From the NCBI GenBank assembly GCA_002770955.1, contig PCUH01000168.1:1-25261 (forward strand): a stretch of 25,261 nt of DNA, written 5' to 3'. The DNA comes from Flavobacteriales bacterium CG18_big_fil_WC_8_21_14_2_50_32_9. Lineage in GTDB: Bacteria; Bacteroidota; Bacteroidia; Flavobacteriales_E; Vicingaceae. Shown here one piece after another: positions 8,456 through 16,724 of the stretch. The notes below the pieces were generated by a model. It saw only the letters and a program-made list of their open reading frames with translations, was not told the DNA's origin and searched no databases. A program made the position numbers and the translations under genes. The number at the start of each line of letters is the position of its first letter. Position 1 is the first letter of the stretch.

Positions 8456-11400
8456 TTGAAATTTCTAAACTATATATTGTTTTTTGGGTTGTTGTTTCAT
8501 TTGTTTTTTGCAAATGCACAACAAATTTCAAATTATAGAGAATTTGATGTTGTTGTTAATAATGATACTATTCAAATGGATTCGTTGAGCATAATTGATG
8601 ATTCTGAAATTATTTATTTTGGAAACCTGATGCTCGATTCATCATGGTATCAAATAGATTATATTAAAGGCGTATTAATATTAAATTCCAAAAAAAGTAA
8701 TGAGCTGATGGGTAAAAAGTTACGTGTTTCTTTTCGAGTTTTTCCATTGTCATTTTCTAAATCGTATCAACATAAAAACAATAATCAGATTGAACAACTT
8801 GGTGACATTGCTAAAAATCCTTTTCTTTTTGAATATGAAGTGAAAAATGAAGATATTTTTTATTTAGATGGACTTAATAAAAGTGGTAGTATTTCTAGAG
8901 GTGTTGGTTTTGGAAATAACCAAGATTTATCGGTTAATTCAAACTTAAACCTTCAATTGGGAGGGAAAATTAGCGACAACATTAATATATTAGCATCTAT
9001 TTCAGATGATAATATTCCTATTCAGGCTGAAGGGAATACGCAACAACTGCAAGACTTTGATCAAGTTTACATTCAGTTATTTAGTGATGAATGGAAGCTG
9101 ACAGCGGGAGATTTTTACTTGGAACGACCTAAAAGTTATTTCATGAATTTTAATAAAAAAGCACAAGGAGGAAGTTTTCAGGTAACCACACCACTTTCAA
9201 AAAAAGAAAATGCAGCAACCACCTCTCCATCAATTAGTGCGGCAGTTTCAAGAGGAAAATTTGCACGAAATAAAATTAATGGAATTGAGGGAAATCAGGG
9301 GCCATATAGACTTAGAGGAGCTGAAAATGAAAATTTTATTGTCATTTTATCGGGTACTGAACAAGTTTTTATTGATGGAATGTTATTGAAAAGAGGGAAT
9401 GAATTTGATTATATTATTGATTATAATACAGCCGAATTGACTTTTACTTCCAACCGACTTATAACCAAAGATTCACGTATTGTAATTGAATTTCAATATT
9501 CTGATAGAAATTTTGCCCGCACATTAATGCATATTGGGAATGAATTTGAAAGTAAGAAACTTAGTCTTTCTTTTAATTTTTATTCTGAGCAAGATTCAAA
9601 AAATCAACCGCTTTTGCAAGATTTAGACGATAATCAAAAACTACTGCTTTCCAACATTGGTGATAGTTTACAAAATGCCATTGTTCCTAACATCAGATTG
9701 GTGGAATTTGATGCGAATAAAGTACTCTATAAAATGATAGACACCCTTGGTTTCGATTCTGTTTTTGTGTTTTCAACAAATCCTGATAGTGCTATTTATC
9801 AGCTTGGATTTTCTTTTGTAGGATTAAACAACGGAAATTATAAACAAATTCAAAGCTCTGCCAATGGAAAAGTATTTGAATGGCAAGTTCCTGTTGGTGG
9901 GATTCCTCAAGGAGATTTTGAACCTGTTATTTTATTGGTTACGCCCAAACAAAAACAAATGACAACGCTCGGAGGAGAATATCGCATCAGCGAAAACTCA
10001 AAAATAATGTGGGAAGGTGCCATTTCAAAAAATGATATTAATACGTTTTCCGACAAAAATAGTGGTGATGATGTTGGTTATGCTTTTAAAATGAACACGT
10101 TTAATCGAATAGATTTTGATAAAGAAAACAAAAAAAGCTGGAAATTGAATTTAGGAACTAATTACGAATACATTGAATTGAATTTTAGTCCCATAGAGCG
10201 TTTTCGATTGGTAGAATTTGAACGTGATTGGAATATTTTAAATGCACAATTTAACTCCGACCAACATATAGTTGGAGCAACTGTAGGAATTGAAAAAAAG
10301 GAAAAAGCATCAATTACCTATCATGTTAATTACTTAACCAATATCAATGAATTTAATGGAATTAAAAATGCCATGTTTGTTACAACCAACCACAAAGGAT
10401 TTTCTTTAAAAGCAGACGGAAGTTTTTTGAAAACAGATGGATTAAATAATACGGAATTTCTTAGGCATAAAGCAGTTTTAACCAAACAAATGGGTTGGAT
10501 AGTATTAGGAGTTGGTGAAGAAACAGAGCAAAATAAAATTTTTATCAATCAATCGGACACCTTGCAAGCCACTAGTTTTGAATTTAAGATACTCCAAGCA
10601 TTTATTCATAATGCTGACACTACAAAAAATAAGTTTATGATAAGCTACAAACAGCGAGAAGATAATGCTCCAATAGTTACTGATTTTTTTGCTGCTACAC
10701 TTGCCGAAGATGTTGAATTATCTATGAGTTTGCTTAAATTTAAAAACCACAAATTAAGAAGTACCTTTACGTATCGAAAATTAAATATTGTTTCAACTAC
10801 CTTGTCCAATTTGAAACCAGAAGAAACGGTATTGGCAAGAACTGAATATAATGGTAAGTTTTTTAAAAGTTTATTAACAACCAACACTTATTACGAAATT
10901 GGTTCTGGATTGGAAATTAAAAAAGAATTTTTGTTTGTTGAAGTTCAACCAGGACAAGGTACACATACTTATATTGGCGATATTAACCAAAATGGAGTAA
11001 AAGATTTAAACGAATTTGAAGTAGCTGCTTTTCAAGATCAAGCTAATTTTATTAAAATTTTTACACCCACCAACGAATTTATAAAAACCTTTACCAATCA
11101 ATTTAATCAAGGATTTTTTCTGCAACCAGAAAGTATTTTTGGGAAAGAAAAAGGAGTTAAGAAATTAATTTCTCGTTTTTCCAACAGAACCAACTATAGA
11201 GCGAGCAGAAAGGTAGCTAATAAAGATAATTATTTCAACCCTTTTGTTACAGATATAAATGATAGCTCCTTAATTACAATAAATATGGGGATATTAAATA
11301 CATTTTACTTTAATAGAACGGATACTAAGTTTGGTGCAGATTATACCTACCAAGACAATAAAGACAAATCGCTGCTAACTAATGGTGTTGATGCTAGACG

Positions 11401-11926
11401 AACTTTGTTAAACACGGTTAAAGCAAGGTGGAACATCACTCGTGTTTATACATTAAATTTTATGGTGTCTCAGACTGAAAAAGAAAGTTTTTCTGAATTT
11501 TTTGCCAACCGAAATTTTAATTTAACCATCAATGAAATTGAACCTGGTTTTTCTTTTCAACCGAGTGTGAAAATGAAATTGAGCTTGTTGTTTAATTACA
11601 AAGAGAAAACAAATTTGCCCGTTTATGGAGGAGAAAAATCCATTGCTAAAAAAGGTGGGGTAGAATTGCGTTATAATATTGCTTCAAAAGGTAGTTTGCG
11701 AGCTATTTATAATTATATTGATAATTCATTTTCGCAAACAGACAATACTTCACTCGAATTTGAAATGTTGGAAGGATTGAAAAGAGGAATTAATAATACT
11801 TGGGAAGTTTCTTACCAACAAAATTTATCAAAATATATGCAATTGAGTATAAATTATAACGGAAGAAAATCAGAAAACACCAATGTGATTCATGCGGGAG
11901 GGGTTCAGGTTAGGGCATTTTTCTAA
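8456..11926 (+). CDS. Large outer-membrane beta-barrel protein with dockerin-like calcium loop, function unknown
   Basis: The protein is about 1156 residues from TTG 8456. No ATG is available in frame, and the frame can extend to TTG 8390. The 8456 start gives a compact signal peptide, (M)KFLNYILFFGLLFHLFFANA-QQ. An N-terminal beta-rich domain is followed by a conserved-looking block, SGSISRGVGFGNNQ through TAGDFYLERPKSYFMNF (nucleotides about 8880-9150). A second block contains GPYRLRGAENENF, VFIDGMLLKRG and YNTAELTFTSNRLITKDSRI. I recall similar blocks in Bacteroidota surface proteins, including SprA-like ones, but the protein is half the size of SprA. The C-terminal half is alternating-pattern barrel sequence ending in Phe. 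An EF-hand-like loop, DINQNGVKDLNE, is encoded at 10979-11014. The stop is 5 nt from the convergent DUF2480 gene. Confidence 0.8.
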   Translation: MKFLNYILFFGLLFHLFFANAQQISNYREFDVVVNNDTIQMDSLSIIDDSEIIYFGNLMLDSSWYQIDYIKGVLILNSKKSNELMGKKLRVSFRVFPLSFSKSYQHKNNNQIEQLGDIAKNPFLFEYEVKNEDIFYLDGLNKSGSISRGVGFGNNQDLSVNSNLNLQLGGKISDNINILASISDDNIPIQAEGNTQQLQDFDQVYIQLFSDEWKLTAGDFYLERPKSYFMNFNKKAQGGSFQVTTPLSKKENAATTSPSISAAVSRGKFARNKINGIEGNQGPYRLRGAENENFIVILSGTEQVFIDGMLLKRGNEFDYIIDYNTAELTFTSNRLITKDSRIVIEFQYSDRNFARTLMHIGNEFESKKLSLSFNFYSEQDSKNQPLLQDLDDNQKLLLSNIGDSLQNAIVPNIRLVEFDANKVLYKMIDTLGFDSVFVFSTNPDSAIYQLGFSFVGLNNGNYKQIQSSANGKVFEWQVPVGGIPQGDFEPVILLVTPKQKQMTTLGGEYRISENSKIMWEGAISKNDINTFSDKNSGDDVGYAFKMNTFNRIDFDKENKKSWKLNLGTNYEYIELNFSPIERFRLVEFERDWNILNAQFNSDQHIVGATVGIEKKEKASITYHVNYLTNINEFNGIKNAMFVTTNHKGFSLKADGSFLKTDGLNNTEFLRHKAVLTKQMGWIVLGVGEETEQNKIFINQSDTLQATSFEFKILQAFIHNADTTKNKFMISYKQREDNAPIVTDFFAATLAEDVELSMSLLKFKNHKLRSTFTYRKLNIVSTTLSNLKPEETVLARTEYNGKFFKSLLTTNTYYEIGSGLEIKKEFLFVEVQPGQGTHTYIGDINQNGVKDLNEFEVAAFQDQANFIKIFTPTNEFIKTFTNQFNQGFFLQPESIFGKEKGVKKLISRFSNRTNYRASRKVANKDNYFNPFVTDINDSSLITINMGILNTFYFNRTDTKFGADYTYQDNKDKSLLTNGVDARRTLLNTVKARWNITRVYTLNFMVSQTEKESFSEFFANRNFNLTINEIEPGFSFQPSVKMKLSLLFNYKEKTNLPVYGGEKSIAKKGGVELRYNIASKGSLRAIYNYIDNSFSQTDNTSLEFEMLEGLKRGINNTWEVSYQQNLSKYMQLSINYNGRKSENTNVIHAGGVQVRAFF

Positions 11927-11931
11927 GGTTG

Positions 11932-12435
11932 TTATCGCTTATAAACAGGCACAGAAGAACAAGCCTCTCCAAACAAAATATTTTTGGCAACTTGTTGTGT
12001 TCGAATTAAAAAATCTACAAAAACAGTTTCGGGAATAGGGTGTTTTCCGCAACCCTTAATAATTATACTTTTTTGTTGATATAGAGAAAAATCGTGTTGC
12101 TCAAAAATGCAATTATAGATAGCTATTTCTAATGTTTCTAAATTTCCCAATACTACTTGTTTTGCAAAAGGAGCTATTTTAGAGGCTATTAACATATATG
12201 CCCACAACGGAACAATGGCATCATCTTTAAAAAGAACAGCAACAAACTTATCTTGGTAAATCGACCAATCTTTTTGAGCAACAGTTTCCCTAAAAGGTTT
12301 TTCTCTAAGCACGAGTCCTTCAACTAAAAAATCAGTAATGTCTAATAATATACGTTCGCCCAAAGGATAAAATTCATCTAAATTAACTTGAATAAGATTG
12401 CTTTTTTCTATTCTATTTATGATTTCTTTTTCCAT
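11932..12435 (-). CDS. DUF2480 family protein
   Basis: The 167-residue cytoplasmic protein matches the Bacteroidota-specific DUF2480 family as I know it. Family features are an N-terminal EIINRIEKSNLI helix, the YPLGERILLDITDFLVEGLVLREKPFR region, a central DWSIYQDKFVAV and PLWAYMLI stretch, IIKGCGKHPIP, and the C-terminal GEACSSVPVYKR. The conserved cysteines in KGCGKHP and GEACSSVP could bind a metal or take part in redox chemistry, but that is inference and the function is unknown. It is convergent with the barrel gene. Its ATG lies only 7 nt after a TACCTTTG box, which predicts a very short leader. Confidence 0.88.
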   Translation of the reverse strand: MEKEIINRIEKSNLIQVNLDEFYPLGERILLDITDFLVEGLVLREKPFRETVAQKDWSIYQDKFVAVLFKDDAIVPLWAYMLIASKIAPFAKQVVLGNLETLEIAIYNCIFEQHDFSLYQQKSIIIKGCGKHPIPETVFVDFLIRTQQVAKNILFGEACSSVPVYKR

Positions 12436-12442
12436 AATAAGA

Positions 12443-12450
12443 CAAAGGTA
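12443..12450 (-). promoter_or_regulatory. -7 promoter box (TACCTTTG) of the DUF2480 gene
   Basis: The minus strand reads TACCTTTG, an exact TAnnTTTG match. Only 7 nt separate its last G from the A of the ATG, so transcription would begin at or just before the start codon. Confidence 0.6.
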
Positions 12451-12545
12451 ATTAAATTTTTAATCAACTTTTGTTGCATTTACAAATTGAATTTTAAGAC
12501 TTCTTTAAGGTTTCAAAAAATTTAAATAGTAAAAGTTAATATTTA

Positions 12546-12584
12546 TAAAATAAACTTTTGTATATTTGTAAAATAAACTTTACA
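12546..12584 (+). promoter_or_regulatory. Promoter and operator-like repeats of the AAA/DUF4143 gene
   Basis: A TATATTTG box (12561-12568, TAnnTTTG) is flanked by two copies of the 13-mer TAAAATAAACTTT (12546-12558 and 12569-12581, 23 bp apart). The downstream copy lies inside a perfect palindrome, TGTAAA-N6-TTTACA (12567-12584), which overlaps the end of the box and the expected transcription start. This is the layout of a repressor site. The regulator is not identifiable here. Confidence 0.6.
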
Positions 12585-12593
12585 CTAGTTTGG

Positions 12594-13814
12594 ATGTTAC
12601 TAAAATCAGAAATAGAAAAATCGTATAAGAATCAAAAAATTACATGGAAAAATAAACCTTCTGGTTTAACACGTAAAAAGATAGAAAACTTAGTATTGTC
12701 TGACAATTACATTCTCATTATTACAGGCATAAGAAGATGTGGAAAAAGCACCTTGATGCACCAATTATCCCAACGAGAAAATGAACCTTCTGCACACTTC
12801 AACTTTGAGGATTTTAGAATATTTGGGTTTGAATTATCCGACTTTTCAAAACTTAATGACATTATAGGAGAACAAGTGATGTGTTATTTTTTTGATGAAA
12901 TTCAAAACGTAGTTAATTGGGAGATTTACATCAGAGAACTACACGATAAAGGGAAGAAAATTTGTATCACAGGTTCTAATGCTGCGATGCTGAGTAAAGA
13001 ATTAGGCACTAAATTAACAGGAAGAAACATTCAAATAGAACTTTTTCCATTTTCTTATGCGGAATACTGTCAATTTCAAAAATACGAATGGAACACTCAA
13101 TCATTTAACAGTTATTTACTTGATGGAGGTTTCCCCGATTACCTTAAAAGCAAGCAGAAAGAATATTTACAGCAACTCTTTAAAGACATTATTTATAGAG
13201 ATATTATTGTGCGATATGGCATCAGGAATGCTAATTCAATGATAGAAATAGCACTATTTCTAATTTCCAATACAGCCAAAGAATATTCTCTGAACAGTAT
13301 TAAAAAGGCATTTGGTGTGGGGTCAACCAATTCTGTAGCCAATTATGTGCAGTGGTTAGAAGATGCTTACATCTTATTTTCCATTCCTCGGTTTAGTCCA
13401 TCGCTTAAAATCAGAGCAGTGAACCCTAAAAAAGTATATACCATAGATGCAGGCTTTGCACAAGCCAATTCATCAAGCTTCACAGATGACATAGGTAGGA
13501 TTTTTGAGAACGTCATTTTTTTGGAATTAAGAAGAAATCACAAAGAAATATTTTATTTTAAAGAACAAGGCGAATGTGATTTTATCGTAAAAAAAGGCAA
13601 AGAAATATGTTATATTCTGCAAGTTTGCGTGGAATTACATCCTGATAATATGAAAAGGGAAATCAATGGTTTAATGGAGGCACTATCCTATTTTAATAAG
13701 GAAGAAGGAGTTATCGTTACCCTAAACCAACACGATGAAATTTATGAGGATGGTAAAAAAATTATAATATTACCCGCTCACGAGTGGCTTAATATTATTA
13801 AGTTAGGAATTTAA
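12594..13814 (+). CDS. AAA family ATPase with C-terminal DUF4143 domain
   Basis: The protein is 406 residues from ATG 12594. The frame extends to TTG 12558, but that lies in the promoter. Walker A GIRRCGKST is at residues 45-53, Walker B MCYFFDE at 96-102, and a sensor-like CITGSNAAML begins at 124. The GRNIQIELFPFSYAEY segment and following helices are typical of AAA_14-DUF4143 proteins. The C-terminal DUF4143 domain, with GRIFENVIFLELRR, GECDFIV and ILQVCVEL, resembles a PD-(D/E)XK nuclease-like fold. Its final catalytic lysine position is Cys, as is common in this family, so nuclease activity is doubtful. These ATPases are widespread single-gene accessory elements of unknown role. It has its own promoter with an operator-like palindrome. 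Confidence 0.9.
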   Translation: MLLKSEIEKSYKNQKITWKNKPSGLTRKKIENLVLSDNYILIITGIRRCGKSTLMHQLSQRENEPSAHFNFEDFRIFGFELSDFSKLNDIIGEQVMCYFFDEIQNVVNWEIYIRELHDKGKKICITGSNAAMLSKELGTKLTGRNIQIELFPFSYAEYCQFQKYEWNTQSFNSYLLDGGFPDYLKSKQKEYLQQLFKDIIYRDIIVRYGIRNANSMIEIALFLISNTAKEYSLNSIKKAFGVGSTNSVANYVQWLEDAYILFSIPRFSPSLKIRAVNPKKVYTIDAGFAQANSSSFTDDIGRIFENVIFLELRRNHKEIFYFKEQGECDFIVKKGKEICYILQVCVELHPDNMKREINGLMEALSYFNKEEGVIVTLNQHDEIYEDGKKIIILPAHEWLNIIKLGI

Positions 13815-13984
13815 GTATTATATTTTAAATACACTCAAAAGCATCGATAATAATAGTTAATCTCTGTCGCCTTTGTTTGCGTCTTCACAAACAAAAGAAA
13901 TATCGTTCCGAGCTACTCGGGACGATGGCTAAAAAAACTATGAAATACGAGCAAGAGTAAGTAATAAAATCAGTATATTTTTGT
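13815..13984. repeat. Intergenic region with two stem-loops
   Basis: This gap after the AAA gene holds two consecutive hairpins. The first is TTTGTTTG/CAAACAAA (13872-13879 and 13888-13895, 8-nt loop). The second is a 10-bp stem with one G-T pair, TCGTTCCGAG-CTA-CTCGGGACGA (13903-13925). The second is GC-rich against its surroundings and resembles flavobacterial intergenic palindromes. It is followed by GGCTAAAAAAACTATG rather than a T-run, so termination on the plus strand is not assured. Confidence 0.55.
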
Positions 13985-13992
13985 TAAATTTG
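13985..13992 (+). promoter_or_regulatory. -7 promoter box (TAAATTTG) of the aldehyde dehydrogenase gene
   Basis: An exact TAnnTTTG match with 35 nt to ATG 14028. No TTTG -33 element is found at about 20-nt spacing. Confidence 0.55.
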
Positions 13993-14027
13993 CATTCGTT
14001 TTTAAGATTACTCTAACATATTATAAC

Positions 14028-15587
14028 ATGACAACAACAGCAATAGCAGATAAATTTGGAATTCAAGAAGCCCTCCATAAATTAGGCGTAAAAGAAATGA
14101 ATAACGGAACTTCAACAGGTTCAAATTCATTTGGTGGTGGTGAAGCAATAGCTTCTTATTCTCCAACTGATGGTCAATTAATTGGAAAAGTTACCACTAC
14201 CACTAAAGAAGATTATGAAAAAGTGATGGAAGTTGCAATTGCTGCATTCAAAACTTTTAGAACTATGCCTGCACCACAGCGTGGAGAAATTGTTCGTCAG
14301 TTTGGAAATAAATTAAGAGCGTTAAAAGAACCGCTGGGTAAATTGGTTTCTTATGAAATGGGAAAATCCCTACAAGAAGGTTACGGAGAAGTACAAGAAA
14401 TGATAGATATTTGCGATTTTGCAGTTGGATTATCAAGACAATTGTATGGATTAACAATTGTTTCAGAAAGAGCGGAACATGTAATGAGAGAACAATACCA
14501 TCCATTAGGAGTGGTGGGAATTATTTCTGCTTTTAACTTTCCGGTAGCGGTTTGGAGTTGGAACACTGCTTTAGCATGGATTTGTGGAGATGTTTGTGTG
14601 TGGAAAGCTTCTGAAAAAGCTCCTTTATGCTCCATTGCTTGTCAGAATATTATTGCAGACATATTAAAAGAAAATAACTTGCCCGAAGGTATCTCATGTA
14701 TTATCAACGGAGATTATAAAGTAGGTGAATTGATGACCACTGATAAAAGAGTTGCGTTAGTTTCTGCAACAGGCTCTACTAGAATGGGAAGAATTGTTGG
14801 AAAAACAGTTGCTGAGCGTTTTGGAAAATCTTTATTAGAGTTAGGAGGAAACAATGCGATTATCATTACTCCATCTGCAGATTTAAAAGTTGTTGTTCCG
14901 GGAGCAGTTTTCGGAGCGGTAGGAACTTGCGGACAAAGATGTACTTCAACAAGAAGATTAATAATTCATGAATCTGTTTATGATAAAGTAAGGGATGCCA
15001 TTGTTGGAGCTTACAAACAAATAAGAATAGGAAACCCGTTAGATGAAAATAATCACGTAGGACCACTTATTGATAAAGCTGCTGTAGATATGTATTTGGC
15101 TGCAATTGAAAAAGCTAAAAAAGAAGGTGGAAATGTATTGGTTGAAGGTGGTGTTTTAGAAGGCGAAGGTTATGAAAGTGGTTGTTATGTAAAACCAGCT
15201 ATTATTGAAGCTAAAAATCATTTTAAAATTGTCCAATCTGAAACTTTTGCTCCTATTTTATATGTAATGAAATACAGTGGGGATGTTGAAAATGCAATAG
15301 AAATACAAAACGATGTCGCTCAAGGATTGTCTTCAGCCATTATGACCGAAAGCATGAAAGAAGCTCAAAAATTTCTTTCTTACGCAGGTTCAGATTGTGG
15401 AATTGCTAATGTAAACATTGGTACTTCAGGAGCAGAAATTGGTGGTGCTTTTGGTGGTGAGAAAGAAACTGGTGGCGGACGTGAATCAGGTTCTGATGCT
15501 TGGAAAATTTACATGAGAAGACAAACCAATACCATTAACTATTCAGATAGTTTGCCACTGGCTCAAGGGATAAAGTTTGATTTGTAA
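14028..15587 (+). CDS. NAD-dependent aldehyde dehydrogenase, ALDH7 (alpha-aminoadipic semialdehyde dehydrogenase/antiquitin) type
   Basis: The protein has 519 residues. Active-site residues are visible: Asn170 in SAFNFPVAVW (oxyanion), Glu271 in LELGGNNA, and the nucleophile Cys305 in GTCGQRCTSTRR. The Rossmann motif GSTRMG lies at 249-254. The ELGGNN plus GQRCT combination, the N-terminal SPTDGQLIGKV and the YGLTIVSERAEHVMRE segment point to the ALDH7/antiquitin subfamily. That subfamily oxidises alpha-aminoadipate semialdehyde to aminoadipate in lysine breakdown. No other lysine-catabolic gene is adjacent, so the physiological substrate is inferred from the family only. The start ATG is well placed after its own promoter box. 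Nothing is odd in length or motifs. Confidence 0.93.
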   Translation: MTTTAIADKFGIQEALHKLGVKEMNNGTSTGSNSFGGGEAIASYSPTDGQLIGKVTTTTKEDYEKVMEVAIAAFKTFRTMPAPQRGEIVRQFGNKLRALKEPLGKLVSYEMGKSLQEGYGEVQEMIDICDFAVGLSRQLYGLTIVSERAEHVMREQYHPLGVVGIISAFNFPVAVWSWNTALAWICGDVCVWKASEKAPLCSIACQNIIADILKENNLPEGISCIINGDYKVGELMTTDKRVALVSATGSTRMGRIVGKTVAERFGKSLLELGGNNAIIITPSADLKVVVPGAVFGAVGTCGQRCTSTRRLIIHESVYDKVRDAIVGAYKQIRIGNPLDENNHVGPLIDKAAVDMYLAAIEKAKKEGGNVLVEGGVLEGEGYESGCYVKPAIIEAKNHFKIVQSETFAPILYVMKYSGDVENAIEIQNDVAQGLSSAIMTESMKEAQKFLSYAGSDCGIANVNIGTSGAEIGGAFGGEKETGGGRESGSDAWKIYMRRQTNTINYSDSLPLAQGIKFDL

Positions 15588-15623
15588 AACAGAAAACCTC
15601 AATGGGTTCTAAAGTTTATATCT

Positions 15624-15631
15624 TACTTTTG
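15624..15631 (+). promoter_or_regulatory. -7 promoter box (TACTTTTG) of the kinase-photolyase operon
   Basis: TACTTTTG fits TAnnTTTG. Its last G is only 6 nt from the A of ATG 15637, so the mRNA would be leaderless or nearly so if this promoter is real. The alternative is read-through from the aldehyde dehydrogenase gene, 49 nt upstream. Confidence 0.5.
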
Positions 15632-15636
15632 TGTTT

Positions 15637-16716
15637 ATGAAAGAACTAACCCCTAAGGGAATTGCAATTCGTGTTGCTTTTTTGCTAAGTTTTTTAGTTG
15701 TAATTGTATTAGGAATGGTTTTAATATCAAACCAACTCTTCCTTTCCATCTATTATTATTTCTTATTTTTTGTTATTACACTTGCCATCAGCTATTTTGG
15801 GTTTCTGCTTGCGTTAGAGAAGTTTATTTATAAAAAAATTAAACTTATTTATAGAACCATTCATAATCAAAAACTTAAGAAAGAAATAAGTAATACAAAT
15901 AAATTGGTTTTTAGTGAAGATATAGCCTTAAACAAAGACAAAGACATTATCAATCAAGTACAACAAGATGTGCTAGATTGGGTAAAAACAAATCAACAAG
16001 AAATTAGTCGATTAAAAGGATTGGAAACCTATCGAAGAGAATTTGTTGGCAATGTATCTCACGAATTAAAAACCCCTATTTTTAGTATTCAAGGTTATAT
16101 TTTAACACTTTTAGAAGGTGGTTTAGATGATCCAACCATTAATAAAGACTATTTAATTAAAGCGAATAATAGTGTTGAGCGTATGATAGCTATTATTGAA
16201 GATTTGGATGAAATAACTAAGTTAGAAAGTGGTAGGTTAGCTATGAAAATTGAAAAAATTGATATTGTTCAATTGGTTAAAGATGTGGTTGATTCACTAG
16301 AAGATAGAGCAAAAACAGCTCATGTTTCCATTAAAATACAAAAAGAAGTAAAATCCATTTGGGTAATGGCCGATTATGGGAAAATTTGCCAAGTAATGGT
16401 AAACTTAATTGTTAATGCAATTAAATATGGAAAAGAAGAAGGTGAGATTCAAATTAAATTTTTTGATATGCACGATACCATTTTGATAGAAGTTGCAGAT
16501 GAAGGAGAAGGAATAGAAGCACATCATTTGCCTCGTTTGTTTGAGCGTTTTTATAGAACAGACAAAGGAAGAGCCAGGCAAAATGGAGGTTCTGGTTTAG
16601 GGCTATCTATTGTAAAACATATAATTGAAGCTCATCAACAAACTGTTAATGTTAGGAGTTCAACAGGTGTTGGTTCAACATTTTCATTTACACTAGAAAA
16701 AGCAAAAGGCAAATAA
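15637..16716 (+). CDS. Membrane sensor histidine kinase (PhoR-like core)
   Basis: The protein has 359 residues from ATG 15637; the GTG at 15631 lies within the promoter box. Two transmembrane helices (about residues 10-30 and 37-61) are separated by only a few residues, so there is almost no periplasmic sensor domain. A juxtamembrane coiled region leads to the H-box FVGNVSHELKTPIFSIQGY with phospho-acceptor His142. The HATPase part shows the N-box NLIVNAIKYG (256-265), G1 DEGEGI (288-293), F-box LFERFYR and G2 GGSGLGLSIVKHIIEAH (from 317). The organisation matches Bacteroidota PhoR-type kinases. No response regulator is adjacent. The photolyase gene starts 8 nt after the stop. Confidence 0.93.
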   Translation: MKELTPKGIAIRVAFLLSFLVVIVLGMVLISNQLFLSIYYYFLFFVITLAISYFGFLLALEKFIYKKIKLIYRTIHNQKLKKEISNTNKLVFSEDIALNKDKDIINQVQQDVLDWVKTNQQEISRLKGLETYRREFVGNVSHELKTPIFSIQGYILTLLEGGLDDPTINKDYLIKANNSVERMIAIIEDLDEITKLESGRLAMKIEKIDIVQLVKDVVDSLEDRAKTAHVSIKIQKEVKSIWVMADYGKICQVMVNLIVNAIKYGKEEGEIQIKFFDMHDTILIEVADEGEGIEAHHLPRLFERFYRTDKGRARQNGGSGLGLSIVKHIIEAHQQTVNVRSSTGVGSTFSFTLEKAKGK

Positions 16717-16724
16717 ATTAACGA

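Noticed and set aside
12558..12593. Upstream TTG start for the AAA/DUF4143 protein
   Set aside because: The first codons lie in the TATATTTG box and palindrome; ATG 12594 gives a normal family length.
12594..13814. AAA/DUF4143 gene as part of a multi-gene defence system
   Set aside because: Its neighbours are housekeeping or unrelated genes (DUF2480, aldehyde dehydrogenase); there is no partner nuclease, toxin or methylase, so it is listed as a stand-alone accessory ATPase.
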